DNA from: Pontibacter beigongshangensis
Lineage (GTDB): Bacteria > Bacteroidota > Bacteroidia > Cytophagales > Hymenobacteraceae
Assembly: GCF_014332515.1 (NCBI RefSeq)
Contig: NZ_VFSD01000004.1
Coordinates: 124,001 to 188,000 of the forward strand
Direction: 5' to 3'
Length of the DNA stretch: 64,000 bases
Each line of letters starts with the position of its first letter. Positions within the stretch are counted from its first letter, which is position 1. Positions 52,580-61,405 of this stretch are shown here, one piece after another. Both the position numbers and the translations under genes were made by a program. The notes beneath the pieces are model-generated. The model did no database searches, was not told where the DNA came from, and saw only the letters and a list, made by a program, of their open reading frames with translations.

Positions 52580-52921
52580 TTGGCAGATGCTAGCTATTAG
52601 ATGTAAGACTATTGAGGTGGAAGGTTTAACCAGGGCATTTCATTTATTGCCTGTTTCCTCCCTTTGCACTATCAAAAAGCAATTTATACTTATCCGTTGA
52701 CAATTCCGTACGGGTAGTTCTTAATCTGAATTATTTGAATGAAAAAGGGCCTCGGGAGGACTCTGCTGCTGCTGCTCTTGTTTAGATTATAGATGTTAGA
52801 TGCTGGATTTTAGACTTTCTTGTCTAAATCATGAAGGCGACGATTGCCTGATTAAGTGCCTACTTCAGACACTCGCAGGAGCTGCGCACGCTGGGAGGTC
52901 ATGGCTGCTTCTCTTATGTTT
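52580..52921. other. Intergenic region with repeat copy 15
   Basis: 342 bases between two minus-strand genes. Repeat copy 15 is at 52728-52778. No promoter or gene is recognised. Confidence 0.6.
52728..52778 (+). repeat. Dispersed intergenic repeat, copy 15
   Basis: GAATTATTTGAATGAAAAA, GGGCCTCGGGAGGA, then CTCTGCTGCTGCTGCTC. Confidence 0.8.
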
Positions 52922-54124
52922 TTACAAACTTCTTCTGAGGAGGAGCGCTGCGGCGTTTCCTCCGAAGCCGGCTGCCGTGATCAGGATTCTGTTGATCTGC
53001 CTGGCAACGCCTGTGGTAATGCGGGTGGCATAAGGGAAAGAGAGCACTTCCTGTTGCTGCAGCACGTGCAGGGCATATTCCATGCTCAGGCAGGCCGAAG
53101 CACCTAAAGTGTGGCCGGTCAGCCATTTGGTAGAGGCAATGGCAGGCATATTTTCTTCCCCAAAAACACTTAACAGGGCCTGCCACTCTGCTGCGTCTCC
53201 GGCTATGGTGCCGGGCGCGTGCATGATGACCAGGTCTATTGGTTCTGTACTGTCAGCTTTCTGCAGTGCATCCTGCATGGCCTTTTTGAAGTTAGCGCCA
53301 TCTCTGGATATGCCGGTTTTGCTACCGATCGTTTCAAAACCGAAACCCACCGCTTCGATTAGCACTGCGCCGGAGCCGGAAGTTGCCAGGGCAGTGGCGG
53401 TGGCTCTCTCCAGGGCAAAAACAGCTGCGCCCTCTCCCAGCACAAACGTGTTCTTCTGCTCGGCGTTGTGCGGGCGGCACGGGAATGGAACCCCGGCTTC
53501 TGGTGTGTAAATACCGATGGCTTTCATCTGGGCAATGGTAAACGGGGTAAGAGGCGCTTCGGCTGCTCCTGCCAGAAACCTGGCTGCCATACCGGATTTG
53601 AGCCAGGCAAACGCATTCGCGATGGCCTGGATACCGGTGCTGCAGGTTACGGAGTGGCTGAGCGTGGCGCCGGAGCAGCCCAGATCCTGCGCCACCCACG
53701 ACGACACATTGCCCAGTGTCGTAACCGGCGAGGTATGCGACGGAACTGTGCCGGTCTGCTGAAATTCCTGCACATACTGCTCAAACAGCCCCGTAGCTCC
53801 CCTCGAGGAGCCTATGTTGACAGCAATTTCGTTTTCGCTGGCCCAGCCTGCCGCTGCTACAGCCTGCCGGCCGGCCAGGATCGCCATCAGCACAGAGCGG
53901 TCAAGCGCCTGATAGGCTTTTTTCTCCTGCGCCAGCATCCGGAGCGCTGCTTCCGTGGCTGATGGCAGGGCGGCAACCGGGGTTGGCATCCCGACGTGGT
54001 CCTGCATCTGAAAAGCGGGCTGCCCACGCCTGTAGGCCCCGGCAACTGTTTCGCTGCCATGCCCCATAGACGAGAGGGAGCCATAGCCCCTAATGACGAT
54101 ATATTCTTTCTGAGTCAAATTCAT
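52922..54124 (-). CDS. Stand-alone beta-ketoacyl synthase (FabF/KAS II type)
   Basis: A 400-residue condensing enzyme from ATG 54124 (MNLTQKEYIV...); an in-frame ATG at 54184 would add 20 residues without clear similarity. The catalytic Cys161 (SVTCSTGIQAIA), His302 (MHAPGTIAGD), Lys333 (STKWLTGH) and His338 (GHTLGASACL) are all present, so it should be active. It has no partner ACP, ketoreductase or dehydratase beside it, unlike aryl polyene or polyketide loci. Its role in lipid or secondary metabolism is open. Confidence 0.88.
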   Translation of the reverse strand: MNLTQKEYIVIRGYGSLSSMGHGSETVAGAYRRGQPAFQMQDHVGMPTPVAALPSATEAALRMLAQEKKAYQALDRSVLMAILAGRQAVAAAGWASENEIAVNIGSSRGATGLFEQYVQEFQQTGTVPSHTSPVTTLGNVSSWVAQDLGCSGATLSHSVTCSTGIQAIANAFAWLKSGMAARFLAGAAEAPLTPFTIAQMKAIGIYTPEAGVPFPCRPHNAEQKNTFVLGEGAAVFALERATATALATSGSGAVLIEAVGFGFETIGSKTGISRDGANFKKAMQDALQKADSTEPIDLVIMHAPGTIAGDAAEWQALLSVFGEENMPAIASTKWLTGHTLGASACLSMEYALHVLQQQEVLSFPYATRITTGVARQINRILITAAGFGGNAAALLLRRSL

Positions 54125-54216
54125 TTTCTGTAAAGAAACTGCAAAACAGCTGCCATAGTTTATCAGACAGCGCTTCGCCTTCACGAACAGAAACAGCTCT
54201 CCAGGAGGTTCAGAGC

Positions 54217-54262
54217 AAATTATTCTAATGAAAAAGCCCCTCCGGAGGCGCTGCCACTGCTG
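54217..54262 (+). repeat. Dispersed intergenic repeat, copy 16
   Basis: AAATTATTCTAATGAAAAA, GCCCCTCCGGAGGC, then GCTGCCACTGCTG. Closest to the family consensus. Confidence 0.82.
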
Positions 54263-54507
54263 ATGGTCTGCCGTGGCCGGGATGCTTTTTCCGGAAACCC
54301 GTTCACGGTTCCTGGCACAAAGGTATAGGATGCTCCTTTAGCACAAATACTTCTGCCATAATTTTTTATGGGAGCGGATGTTGAAAGGACTTGCACAGAA
54401 TAGGAGTAGCCGCTGAGAATATAGCAGCCATCAAAGCAAAAAACTGGTAAAAAAGGGCCTTCATTGTTGTTTTCGGGAGCAGGATAGCCAAAAGATATGA
54501 GGTAGAG

Positions 54508-54729
54508 TTGTTACTTTCATTGTTTCGGGAAGCGCCCACGCATCACGCACATCCGGAACAGAGGGCTGTGGGGAAGTGGCTGCGACCTGGAGCGGGAGCG
54601 GCAAAAGAGCGGGGCCAGACAGGCGGCCAGCGGGTGGCACACACCAGGGGCAGCAAGCGGGAGCAGTTCCACAAATACGGCTCGGCCGACGCTGCCTTCA
54701 GCGCACACGCGGGCCACTTTACAGTTTAG
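54508..54729 (+). CDS. Questionable GC-rich ORF, 73 aa
   Basis: An ORF with an Arg/Lys/Gly/His-rich product ending EQFHKYGSADAAFSAHAGHF. The patch is much more GC rich than its surroundings. The frame also overlaps other open frames, so composition alone may explain it. No family is recognised. It could be a small basic protein, an eroded import or noise. Confidence 0.2.
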   Translation: MLLSLFREAPTHHAHPEQRAVGKWLRPGAGAAKERGQTGGQRVAHTRGSKREQFHKYGSADAAFSAHAGHFTV

Positions 54730-54740
54730 GGCCGGGCCGA

Positions 54741-55199
54741 TTAATCCTCAGCGGAAATGCCCTCAATCCATTCTGCTGCCTCCCGGTACGATTTGAACTG
54801 CCTCACCTCTATTTCTGAGCTTAATTCTGTCTGCACCTCACGGGCCAGTCTTTTAAACTGCTCCATGTTGTGGTTGTGGCAGGTAATGCGTGCAAGCTTT
54901 GTTAAGGTAGATTGTGAGGCCAACGGCACCAGCACCCCCAGCACCCAGTTCAGATCCTGAACGGATACATCCTGCAGGTTGGTGGTATCCTGTATCCAGT
55001 ACAAGACTGCTTCTTTTTGCAGGAAATCGGCAAAGATATAGGCCGCCGCCCGGTACTCTTCGCTGGTGGGCTGGCGTGTCCACTCAGAATACAAAAGTCT
55101 TGTCCCTTTGTCCACTACCACATGCAGATAAGGATTTCTATACTCATGTACTCCTTCCAACAAGGTATCCATTTCCATAAAACTCACTCCATCCGGCAA
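54741..55199 (-). CDS. Hypothetical protein, STAS/SpoIIAA-like, 152 aa
   Basis: A 152-residue soluble protein with alternating strands and helices: LHVVVDKGTRLLYSEWTRQPTSEE, LYWIQDTTNLQDVSVQDLNWV, KLARITCHNHNMEQFKRLAREV and VRQFKSYREAAEWI. This is the beta-alpha layout of STAS/SpoIIAA-like proteins common in Bacteroidetes, but I see no conserved Ser phosphosite. It follows the 108-aa gene by 15 bases and is probably cotranscribed. The function is unknown. Confidence 0.65.
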   Translation of the reverse strand: MPDGVSFMEMDTLLEGVHEYRNPYLHVVVDKGTRLLYSEWTRQPTSEEYRAAAYIFADFLQKEAVLYWIQDTTNLQDVSVQDLNWVLGVLVPLASQSTLTKLARITCHNHNMEQFKRLAREVQTELSSEIEVRQFKSYREAAEWIEGISAED

Positions 55200-55214
55200 A
55201 AAGTCTGCAGTTAC

Positions 55215-55541
55215 TCACTTTTCGTTCTCAAGGGTAAAACCAAGATTCGATTTCAGATGCAAAAAGCATTCGTCCGCATCCCGGTACTTGGCGAGCAGGG
55301 CGTCGTATCCGTTCTCAGTTACTCTGATATACATCAGCAGGTCGGGCTCCTTGGTGTTTTGATAATAGTACGAATATTTCTTTAAATGGGGCAATTCGCT
55401 GTAGGCAATAAGATTGAAATTTATCTCAAAATATCTCTCCGAAATGCTCTTCTTCCCTTTCTCCAGCACGGAGTAATGGATGTAGCCGTCCTTCAGAAAG
55501 GGCCGTAGGTGTTCGCTTATTTTGCTCATGGTCGGTAGCAT
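55215..55541 (-). CDS. Hypothetical protein, 108 aa
   Basis: I do not recognise a family. The 108-residue product is soluble, with a central strand-rich region (ISERYFEINFNLIAYSEL) and aromatic pairs (YSYYYQ). ATG 55541 gives MLPTMSKISEHL; the second ATG at 55529 is equally possible. It heads a two-gene unit with the STAS-like gene. A 21-bp motif resembling sites A and B lies immediately before the first ATG (55542-55562), which would suit a repressor site. Confidence 0.55.
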   Translation of the reverse strand: MLPTMSKISEHLRPFLKDGYIHYSVLEKGKKSISERYFEINFNLIAYSELPHLKKYSYYYQNTKEPDLLMYIRVTENGYDALLAKYRDADECFLHLKSNLGFTLENEK

Positions 55542-55562
55542 TTAACTAATCCTAGTTAGTAA
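55542..55562. promoter_or_regulatory. Shared motif, site C, upstream of the 108-aa gene
   Basis: It contains ACTAATCCTAGTTAGTAA and matches site B in 18 of 21 positions (aligned over 49417-49437). It directly abuts the ATG at 55541. Confidence 0.45.
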
Positions 55563-56100
55563 AAAAAACAACCCAAAACACATATTTTTTAATAATCAGG
55601 CAGATTAATGGCCCTTATCTCTTTAGTGCGTGCTGAAGAACCTGATTCCTGCCTTGTCACCCAGGAGCAAGCAGCTGCAAATCAACAGCTTATAGTCCCG
55701 AAAAAAAACCATCAGGCTGCTGCTGCAAAAAACACCGGAGAACAAGGGCGTCAGGCCCCAACTCTCTGCCTGTCTGTCAAGTTTTGCCCCCGTTTATTCT
55801 ATACTGAAACAGGAAAAAAAAGTACTGCCGGCAGGGGCTTTATTTGCACAGCCTGAAAGTCCGTCCGGACAAACGGCTGCTGCCGGCATACTTCTCCTGC
55901 CTCCACAGATTTTCAGTTGCTCCTAGCTAACGGCCGCCAGCTCCTGCCCCCTCGAGAGCGCCCTGCGTCTGCCGCTGGTTTTTCTCCGGAAAGCCATTCC
56001 TGAACATCGGGAAGGCAGGACACACCATGATAGGGGTTGTTTTTAGGCCTTCTACCTTTGCGGATATGAAAAGCCCGGCACCCTTTTCGACACATTGCCC

Positions 56101-56149
56101 AAATTATTCTAATGTAAACTGACCTCAAGAGGCTTTTCTGCTGCTGCTC
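56101..56149 (+). repeat. Dispersed intergenic repeat, copy 17
   Basis: AAATTATTCTAATGTAAAC, TGACCTCAAGAGGC, then TTTTCTGCTGCTGCTC. Confidence 0.8.
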
Positions 56150-56217
56150 AGGAAGAGGTTACACTTTGTTGACGCGAGCACTTGCCTTTTTCCGAAGATC
56201 TGTACAACGACAGGACC

Positions 56218-57525
56218 ATGATTAAAAGCAATAACTACCTGAAACAGCTGACACTGGCACTATCTTTTCTGACGGGTACGGCCTTTGCCCAGCAAACAGA
56301 TTTTAAATTTGATTTCGGAAGCGGAAAAACGGCAGGAGGTTACCAGGCTGTGCCGGCAACAGCAGCGTATTCCCCGCAAACCGGCTATGGATTCGACTTT
56401 GGCACAAGCGTGACGTCCGTGAACAGAAAAGGGAAAAATAAGCTGACCGGCGATTTCGTAACCAGCGACCAACCCTTTTATTTCTCGGTAAAGGTGCCGG
56501 AGGGAAATTATAAAGTAACCCTTACCTTCGGAGACAGGCAGGAAAGTACCTCTACCACCGTAAAGGCCGAATCGCGCCGCCTCATGCTGGAGAACCTGCA
56601 GACACAGACGGGCGGGTTTAGAACGGAAACCATCATTGTCCATATCAAAGACCGCGTGATTGACGGCGAACGCCAGGTAAGCCTGAAGCAGCGTGAACTC
56701 ACCAAACTGGACTGGGATGACAAGCTAACTCTGGAGTTTACCGGTGGCACCGCCCTGAACGCAATCGAGATCAGCAAGGCCGACGACCAGATTACTGTTT
56801 TCCTGGCCGGGAACTCCACTGTGGTAAACCAGGAAGAAGAACCCTGGGCCTCGTGGGGGCAAATGATACCGTGTTTCTTTAAACCCGGTGTGGCCATCGC
56901 CAACCATGCCGAGTCGGGCCTTTCGCTGGGCAGTTTTATTGGCAGCAAACGCCTCGAAAAAATACTGCGCATTATAAAGCCAGGCGACTATGTTTTTGTG
57001 GAGTTCGGCCACAACGATGCGAAAGAGAAAGGACCAAACGACGGGCCCTACAAATCCTACACCGATCGCCTGCACTTCTTCGCCAAAGAAATAAAAGACA
57101 AAGGAGCCACGATGGTCCTCCTTACCCCCACTGCCCGCAGGTCTTTTAACCAGGAGGGGGATATGACGAACTCGCACGGCGAGTACCCGGCGGCAGCCCG
57201 GAAAGTGGCCGCCGCAGAAAACCTTGCCCTGATAGACCTCACCTCCCTGACCACTACCCTTTACGAAACGCTCGGCATGGAGGGCTCTAAAAATGCCTTT
57301 GTCATTTACCCGGAGCTGAACCTGAACGACAACACCCATTTTAACCCTTACGGGGCTTACCAGATTGCCAGGCTGGTGGCGCAGGGCATCAAGGACCAGA
57401 AGCTGCCGCTCGCAGCGCTGCTGCATCCTATGCCAAACTACCTGCCAACCCAACCCGATTCCTTCGAAAATTACAATTGGCCGCCCAGTCCTAAAGCCAG
57501 TGCAGCTAAACCGGACGGTAATTGA
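56218..57525 (+). CDS. Rhamnogalacturonan acetylesterase-like SGNH hydrolase
   Basis: A 435-residue exported esterase. The signal peptide ends in TGTAFAQ, and an N-terminal beta-sandwich module follows (FKFDFGSGKTAGGY, about residues 25-165). The SGNH catalytic domain has block I FLAGNSTV (Asn replaces the usual Asp after Gly), block II AESGLSLGSF, block III FVEFGHNDAK and block V DNTHFNPYGAYQIARL with the Asp-His pair. This matches CE12 rhamnogalacturonan acetylesterases, which remove acetyl groups from pectin. ATG 56218 is preferred over an upstream TTG at 56182. It precedes susC2 by 478 bases in the same direction. Confidence 0.9.
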   Translation: MIKSNNYLKQLTLALSFLTGTAFAQQTDFKFDFGSGKTAGGYQAVPATAAYSPQTGYGFDFGTSVTSVNRKGKNKLTGDFVTSDQPFYFSVKVPEGNYKVTLTFGDRQESTSTTVKAESRRLMLENLQTQTGGFRTETIIVHIKDRVIDGERQVSLKQRELTKLDWDDKLTLEFTGGTALNAIEISKADDQITVFLAGNSTVVNQEEEPWASWGQMIPCFFKPGVAIANHAESGLSLGSFIGSKRLEKILRIIKPGDYVFVEFGHNDAKEKGPNDGPYKSYTDRLHFFAKEIKDKGATMVLLTPTARRSFNQEGDMTNSHGEYPAAARKVAAAENLALIDLTSLTTTLYETLGMEGSKNAFVIYPELNLNDNTHFNPYGAYQIARLVAQGIKDQKLPLAALLHPMPNYLPTQPDSFENYNWPPSPKASAAKPDGN

Positions 57526-58003
57526 GTCAACAGCCGTTGAATTCCTTTTGACGTTATGGATATACCCCAGGCCGGGGATAATTTAGTTTGCATACCGATA
57601 CAAACAAACATTAGCATATCAATTCTTTACCTGTGCAGCCGTGGCAAACACGCCATCCTTATGGTTTGAGGCCACTACGCTATCTTTTTATATAGAACAG
57701 GCAAACTCCCCACCTATAGCATGACCCTATAAACGGTATGCGACTGTCTTTCTTTTTTACCGGCTGGCAGCCGATTTTCGGAAAATTATGCATCGAAAAA
57801 ACAGCATAAATAAGCGTATCTGTATATAATACTCAAAAAACACCCTCCCCTGCTTATTTATATAGAAACTGATTTTATTCCCTGTAATCCCTAAACCAGA
57901 CCGCCATGGGGGCAGGATACCGCAGGACACAAAGCCTTTCTCAAATAAATAAATTTATACTTGGCTTCATTGAGCCAGAATTTTAACCACTAAAACAAAT
58001 AAC
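57526..58003. other. Intergenic region upstream of susC2
   Basis: 478 bases. The words TTATATAGAAC (near 57688) and TTATATAGAAAC (near 57856) occur about 168 bp apart, and TATACTTG (57957-57964), one mismatch from TAnnTTTG, lies 39 bases before susC2. No dispersed repeat and no gene are seen. Confidence 0.5.
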
Positions 58004-61000
58004 ATGAAGAAAAACTTACATTATGGTAGGTACGTGTTCTGGGCCATGGCCTCGCTGGGGCTAAGCTCGAATGTAGTGAAGGCTGAGAATGGACAGCCTC
58101 TGAACCTGCCTGTTGTTGAATTTTCAGCAACAGCGGGGCGCTTCTCAGAAGTTGCCCTGGTAAAAGATGCTGCGCAGACGATAACCGTATCGGGCCGTGT
58201 GGTGGACAACACGGGCGAAGGATTGCCAGGTGTAAGCGTGGTAGTAAAAGGAACAACCATCGGCGCCAACACTGATATCGACGGACGTTACAGCTTAACG
58301 GTGCCTAATGGCAATGCTACGCTTGTCTTCTCTTATATCGGTTTTGTATCGCAAGAGGTCGCCCTGAACAATCGGGCTGTGCTTGACGTGACCATGGCAA
58401 CCGACACCAAAACGCTCGAAGAAGTAGTGGTGGTTGGGTACGGCACGCAGAAGAAAAGCGATTTGACAGGTGCCATCACCAGTGTGTCTTCCGCGGTAAT
58501 TGAGGAACGGCCGGTGCAGAACGTGCTGCAGGCCCTGCAGGGTAGAGCTGCCGGTGTAAACGTTTCTACAAACGTCCGTCCGGGTGAGACGCCTAGTGTG
58601 AGCATACGTGGTAACCGGTCACTTACAGCAGATAATGGGCCGCTTTATGTAGTGGACGGCATCCCGATCGTAGCTGCGCTGGGTGTTACCTCCTTCTCTA
58701 TAAATGATATACACCCGAACGACATCGCCTCTGTGGAAGTGCTGAAGGATGCCTCGGCCACGGCTATTTACGGATCGCGAGGCGCGAACGGCGTTATCCT
58801 GATCACCACCAAAAAGGGTACTGCCGGTAAAGTTTCCGTTAACTATAACCATACTACCTCCCTCGATTCCTATAAGTCGCTAACCGATTGGATGGACGGT
58901 GGCCAGTATATCGACCGGTGGCGCGAATCGCTGATGTATGGCCGCAATTACCAGCTAACTACTAACACAGACCGGACGCAGGCGCCTACCATCTGGTATC
59001 CGGATCCGTTTATAGACAGGGAGAAAATGAACCTGGGCGTAGACCAGAGATCATTAAATAATGTGTGGGCAGGTTATGAATGGGAAGAATACGGAGTAAC
59101 CCCTAGAACACGACCTACCACACCGGAAGAACAAGCCATGGGCTGGCCCGCGCAGGTGCCGGTTTACAACTCCCAGAACATCCCAACCTTCGATTGGAGA
59201 GATGCCGCAACCCGCACAGGGGTAACCCAGAACCACCAGCTCTCCCTTTCTTCTGGTACCGAAACCTCCAGGGTCTATCTTTCGCTTGGGTATTACGACC
59301 AGAAAGGCGTACAGCGCGACCAGGATTTTAAACGTTTCAACGTGAACCTGAATGGCGATATCTCTCCTAAAAAATGGCTTACGCTGGGCACCTCTGTAAT
59401 GGGTTCTTTTTCGTTGCAGAACTACGGCGTAAACCCACCCAATACGAGCAACACGGGCTCTAAAGACCTTTTCTCAAGAGCCAACGACCAGTTTCCGTTT
59501 GCTTTCCCCAGAGACGAGAATGGCGATTTTATCAGGAATACCGGTCCTAACATTAACATCTGGAACCCCCTGGTGGACATAGACCAGACTAAAAACGAAA
59601 GACGCTCCTCAGCCATTATGGCCAATATGTTTACGGAGCTGAAGTTTACGCCCTGGCTGAAGTACCGCCTGAACTTTGGTGCGCAGGTGCGCAACTTCAG
59701 AAACGGAGCCTGGACAGGTCCTGAAGCTACTAGCCACTTGACTAACCGGCCCAACACTGCCGGCTATAACCGTGAGGAGAACTTTTCGTGGGTAGCGGAG
59801 AATCTGCTTTTCGTTGATAAGACCTTTGCCGATATCCATACCATTGGCGTAACCCTGCTCCAGTCTCAGCAAGCCTCCAGAAGAGAAAACATCGGTACTA
59901 ACGTGTCTAGCACCATTATCCCTTTAAGTTTGTGGTACGACTTGGGCTCTAACACGGTAGGTCGCCCGGATGGCTATGGCACCGGCTTCACCGAAAACAC
60001 GCTGATGTCATGGATGGGTCGTATAAACTATTCCCTCATGGACAGGTACCTGCTTACAGCTTCCGGCCGTTACGATGGATCATCTGTGCTGGCTCCAGGC
60101 AACAAATGGGACTTCTTCCCTTCATTTGCCTTTGCCTGGAAAATGCAAGAAGAAAGCTTTATGGAGAACTTAACCTGGATCTCTGAACTTAAGCCGCGTA
60201 TCGGCTATGGTGTAACCGGTAACTCTTCTGTGAACCCCTATACCTCCTCCGGTCCTCTAAGCAGAAACCCTTATTCATTTGGTTCCGTGGCTGGTATTGG
60301 TTATTTGCCTCAGTTAGTGCAGAACCCCAACCTGAGCTGGGAAAAAACAGCTCAATCTAACATAGGTGTGGATTTTGGTGTACTGAACAACCGTATTACA
60401 GGTTCCGTTGAACTATACGAGGCCAGAACCTCAGACCTTATCATGGAGAGATCGCTGCCTGCTGTAACTGGTTATGTTAACAAATTCGAGAACATCGGTA
60501 AAACTCGTAACAGAGGTTTGGAACTAACCCTTTCAACAGTAAATATTGAAACAAAAGACTTTACCTGGAGCACTGATATAAACTTCTCCAGAAACAGAGA
60601 AGAAATTGTGGAGTTGATAAATGGTAAAGAAGACATGCTGGCAAATACCTGGTTTATCGGGTACCCGGTAAGTGGTGTTTACCGCCATTACGATAATGCT
60701 GGCATCTGGCAGAACACCCCGGAAGACCTTGCGGAGATGGCAAAGTTTAATGCTAACCGGCACAATTTCTACCCCGGCTCTATTAAAATTGTGGATCAAA
60801 ACGGAGACTATAGGATAGACGGTGAAGATTATGTGATCAGGGGTCACAATCGTCCGAAATGGACAGGTGGTTTAAACACTAACTTCCGTTATAAAAATCT
60901 GACTTTGCAATCATTTATTTACGCAAGAGTTGGCCAGACTTATTTTGGAGGTTACCCTAACTCTTATGGTGGTGTATTTCCTAATGGCCGGGTTGAAAAC

Positions 61001-61378
61001 GATGTATGGACATTCCAGAACCCTGGGGGGCGCTGGCCAATGCCCTATAACGGAACACTCGCATATGACAACTTTACGCCAGCCATGCAATTCCACAGTG
61101 GTTCTTTCGTAACTGTCAGAAATATTTCACTTTCCTATGATTTCCCGCAAACCATGTTGAGCAGGTTCTTCCTGAACAACCTGCAGCTGAACGTGCAGGT
61201 GCTGAACCCCTTCATTTTTGGGGGCGATATCGTGCAGATGGGTCTGAACCCGGACGACGATACGAACTGGGGAAGACAATCGCAGGCGAACAGCAACAGC
61301 ACTTCTCCGCTGGGTGGTACCAACAACAACACCATTCTGCAGCAAAGTGTAGTGTTTGGCTTAAGGGTTGGTTTCTAA
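58004..61378 (+). CDS. SusC/RagA-family TonB-dependent receptor, pair 2
   Basis: A 1124-residue SusC-like transporter. It has a signal peptide (to about residue 27) and a carboxypeptidase-like domain (about 60-130, VSGRVVDNTGEGLPGVSVVVKG). TLEEVVVVGYGTQKKSDLTG and a plug with SIRGNRSLTADNGPLYVVDG and ASATAIYGSRGANGVILIT follow, then a barrel ending in Phe. With the adjoining susD2 it forms the import complex of a polysaccharide locus. The esterase 0.5 kb upstream points to rhamnogalacturonan-type pectin as the ligand. Confidence 0.95.
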   Translation: MKKNLHYGRYVFWAMASLGLSSNVVKAENGQPLNLPVVEFSATAGRFSEVALVKDAAQTITVSGRVVDNTGEGLPGVSVVVKGTTIGANTDIDGRYSLTVPNGNATLVFSYIGFVSQEVALNNRAVLDVTMATDTKTLEEVVVVGYGTQKKSDLTGAITSVSSAVIEERPVQNVLQALQGRAAGVNVSTNVRPGETPSVSIRGNRSLTADNGPLYVVDGIPIVAALGVTSFSINDIHPNDIASVEVLKDASATAIYGSRGANGVILITTKKGTAGKVSVNYNHTTSLDSYKSLTDWMDGGQYIDRWRESLMYGRNYQLTTNTDRTQAPTIWYPDPFIDREKMNLGVDQRSLNNVWAGYEWEEYGVTPRTRPTTPEEQAMGWPAQVPVYNSQNIPTFDWRDAATRTGVTQNHQLSLSSGTETSRVYLSLGYYDQKGVQRDQDFKRFNVNLNGDISPKKWLTLGTSVMGSFSLQNYGVNPPNTSNTGSKDLFSRANDQFPFAFPRDENGDFIRNTGPNINIWNPLVDIDQTKNERRSSAIMANMFTELKFTPWLKYRLNFGAQVRNFRNGAWTGPEATSHLTNRPNTAGYNREENFSWVAENLLFVDKTFADIHTIGVTLLQSQQASRRENIGTNVSSTIIPLSLWYDLGSNTVGRPDGYGTGFTENTLMSWMGRINYSLMDRYLLTASGRYDGSSVLAPGNKWDFFPSFAFAWKMQEESFMENLTWISELKPRIGYGVTGNSSVNPYTSSGPLSRNPYSFGSVAGIGYLPQLVQNPNLSWEKTAQSNIGVDFGVLNNRITGSVELYEARTSDLIMERSLPAVTGYVNKFENIGKTRNRGLELTLSTVNIETKDFTWSTDINFSRNREEIVELINGKEDMLANTWFIGYPVSGVYRHYDNAGIWQNTPEDLAEMAKFNANRHNFYPGSIKIVDQNGDYRIDGEDYVIRGHNRPKWTGGLNTNFRYKNLTLQSFIYARVGQTYFGGYPNSYGGVFPNGRVENDVWTFQNPGGRWPMPYNGTLAYDNFTPAMQFHSGSFVTVRNISLSYDFPQTMLSRFFLNNLQLNVQVLNPFIFGGDIVQMGLNPDDDTNWGRQSQANSNSTSPLGGTNNNTILQQSVVFGLRVGF

Positions 61379-61405
61379 TTCATGTTTTTAAAAAAGATTC
61401 TTCTT

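Larger units (their letters stand above)
54125..54740. other. Intergenic region with repeat copy 16 and a GC-rich patch
   Basis: 616 bases. It holds repeat copy 16 (54217-54262) and a distinctly GC-rich patch (about 54528-54740) whose possible ORF is listed separately. There is no certain gene. Confidence 0.5.
55542..56217. other. Intergenic region before the esterase-susCD locus
   Basis: 676 bases between divergent genes. It holds motif site C, GCTGCTGC tracts near 55715 and repeat copy 17 (56101-56149). ORFs here (55608-55856 plus, 55913-56128 minus) have no protein-like features. Confidence 0.55.

Noticed and set aside
55608-56128. ORFs of 82 and 71 codons in the gap before the esterase gene
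   Set aside because: Low-complexity products that overlap repeat-like tracts; no signal peptide, domain or operon context.
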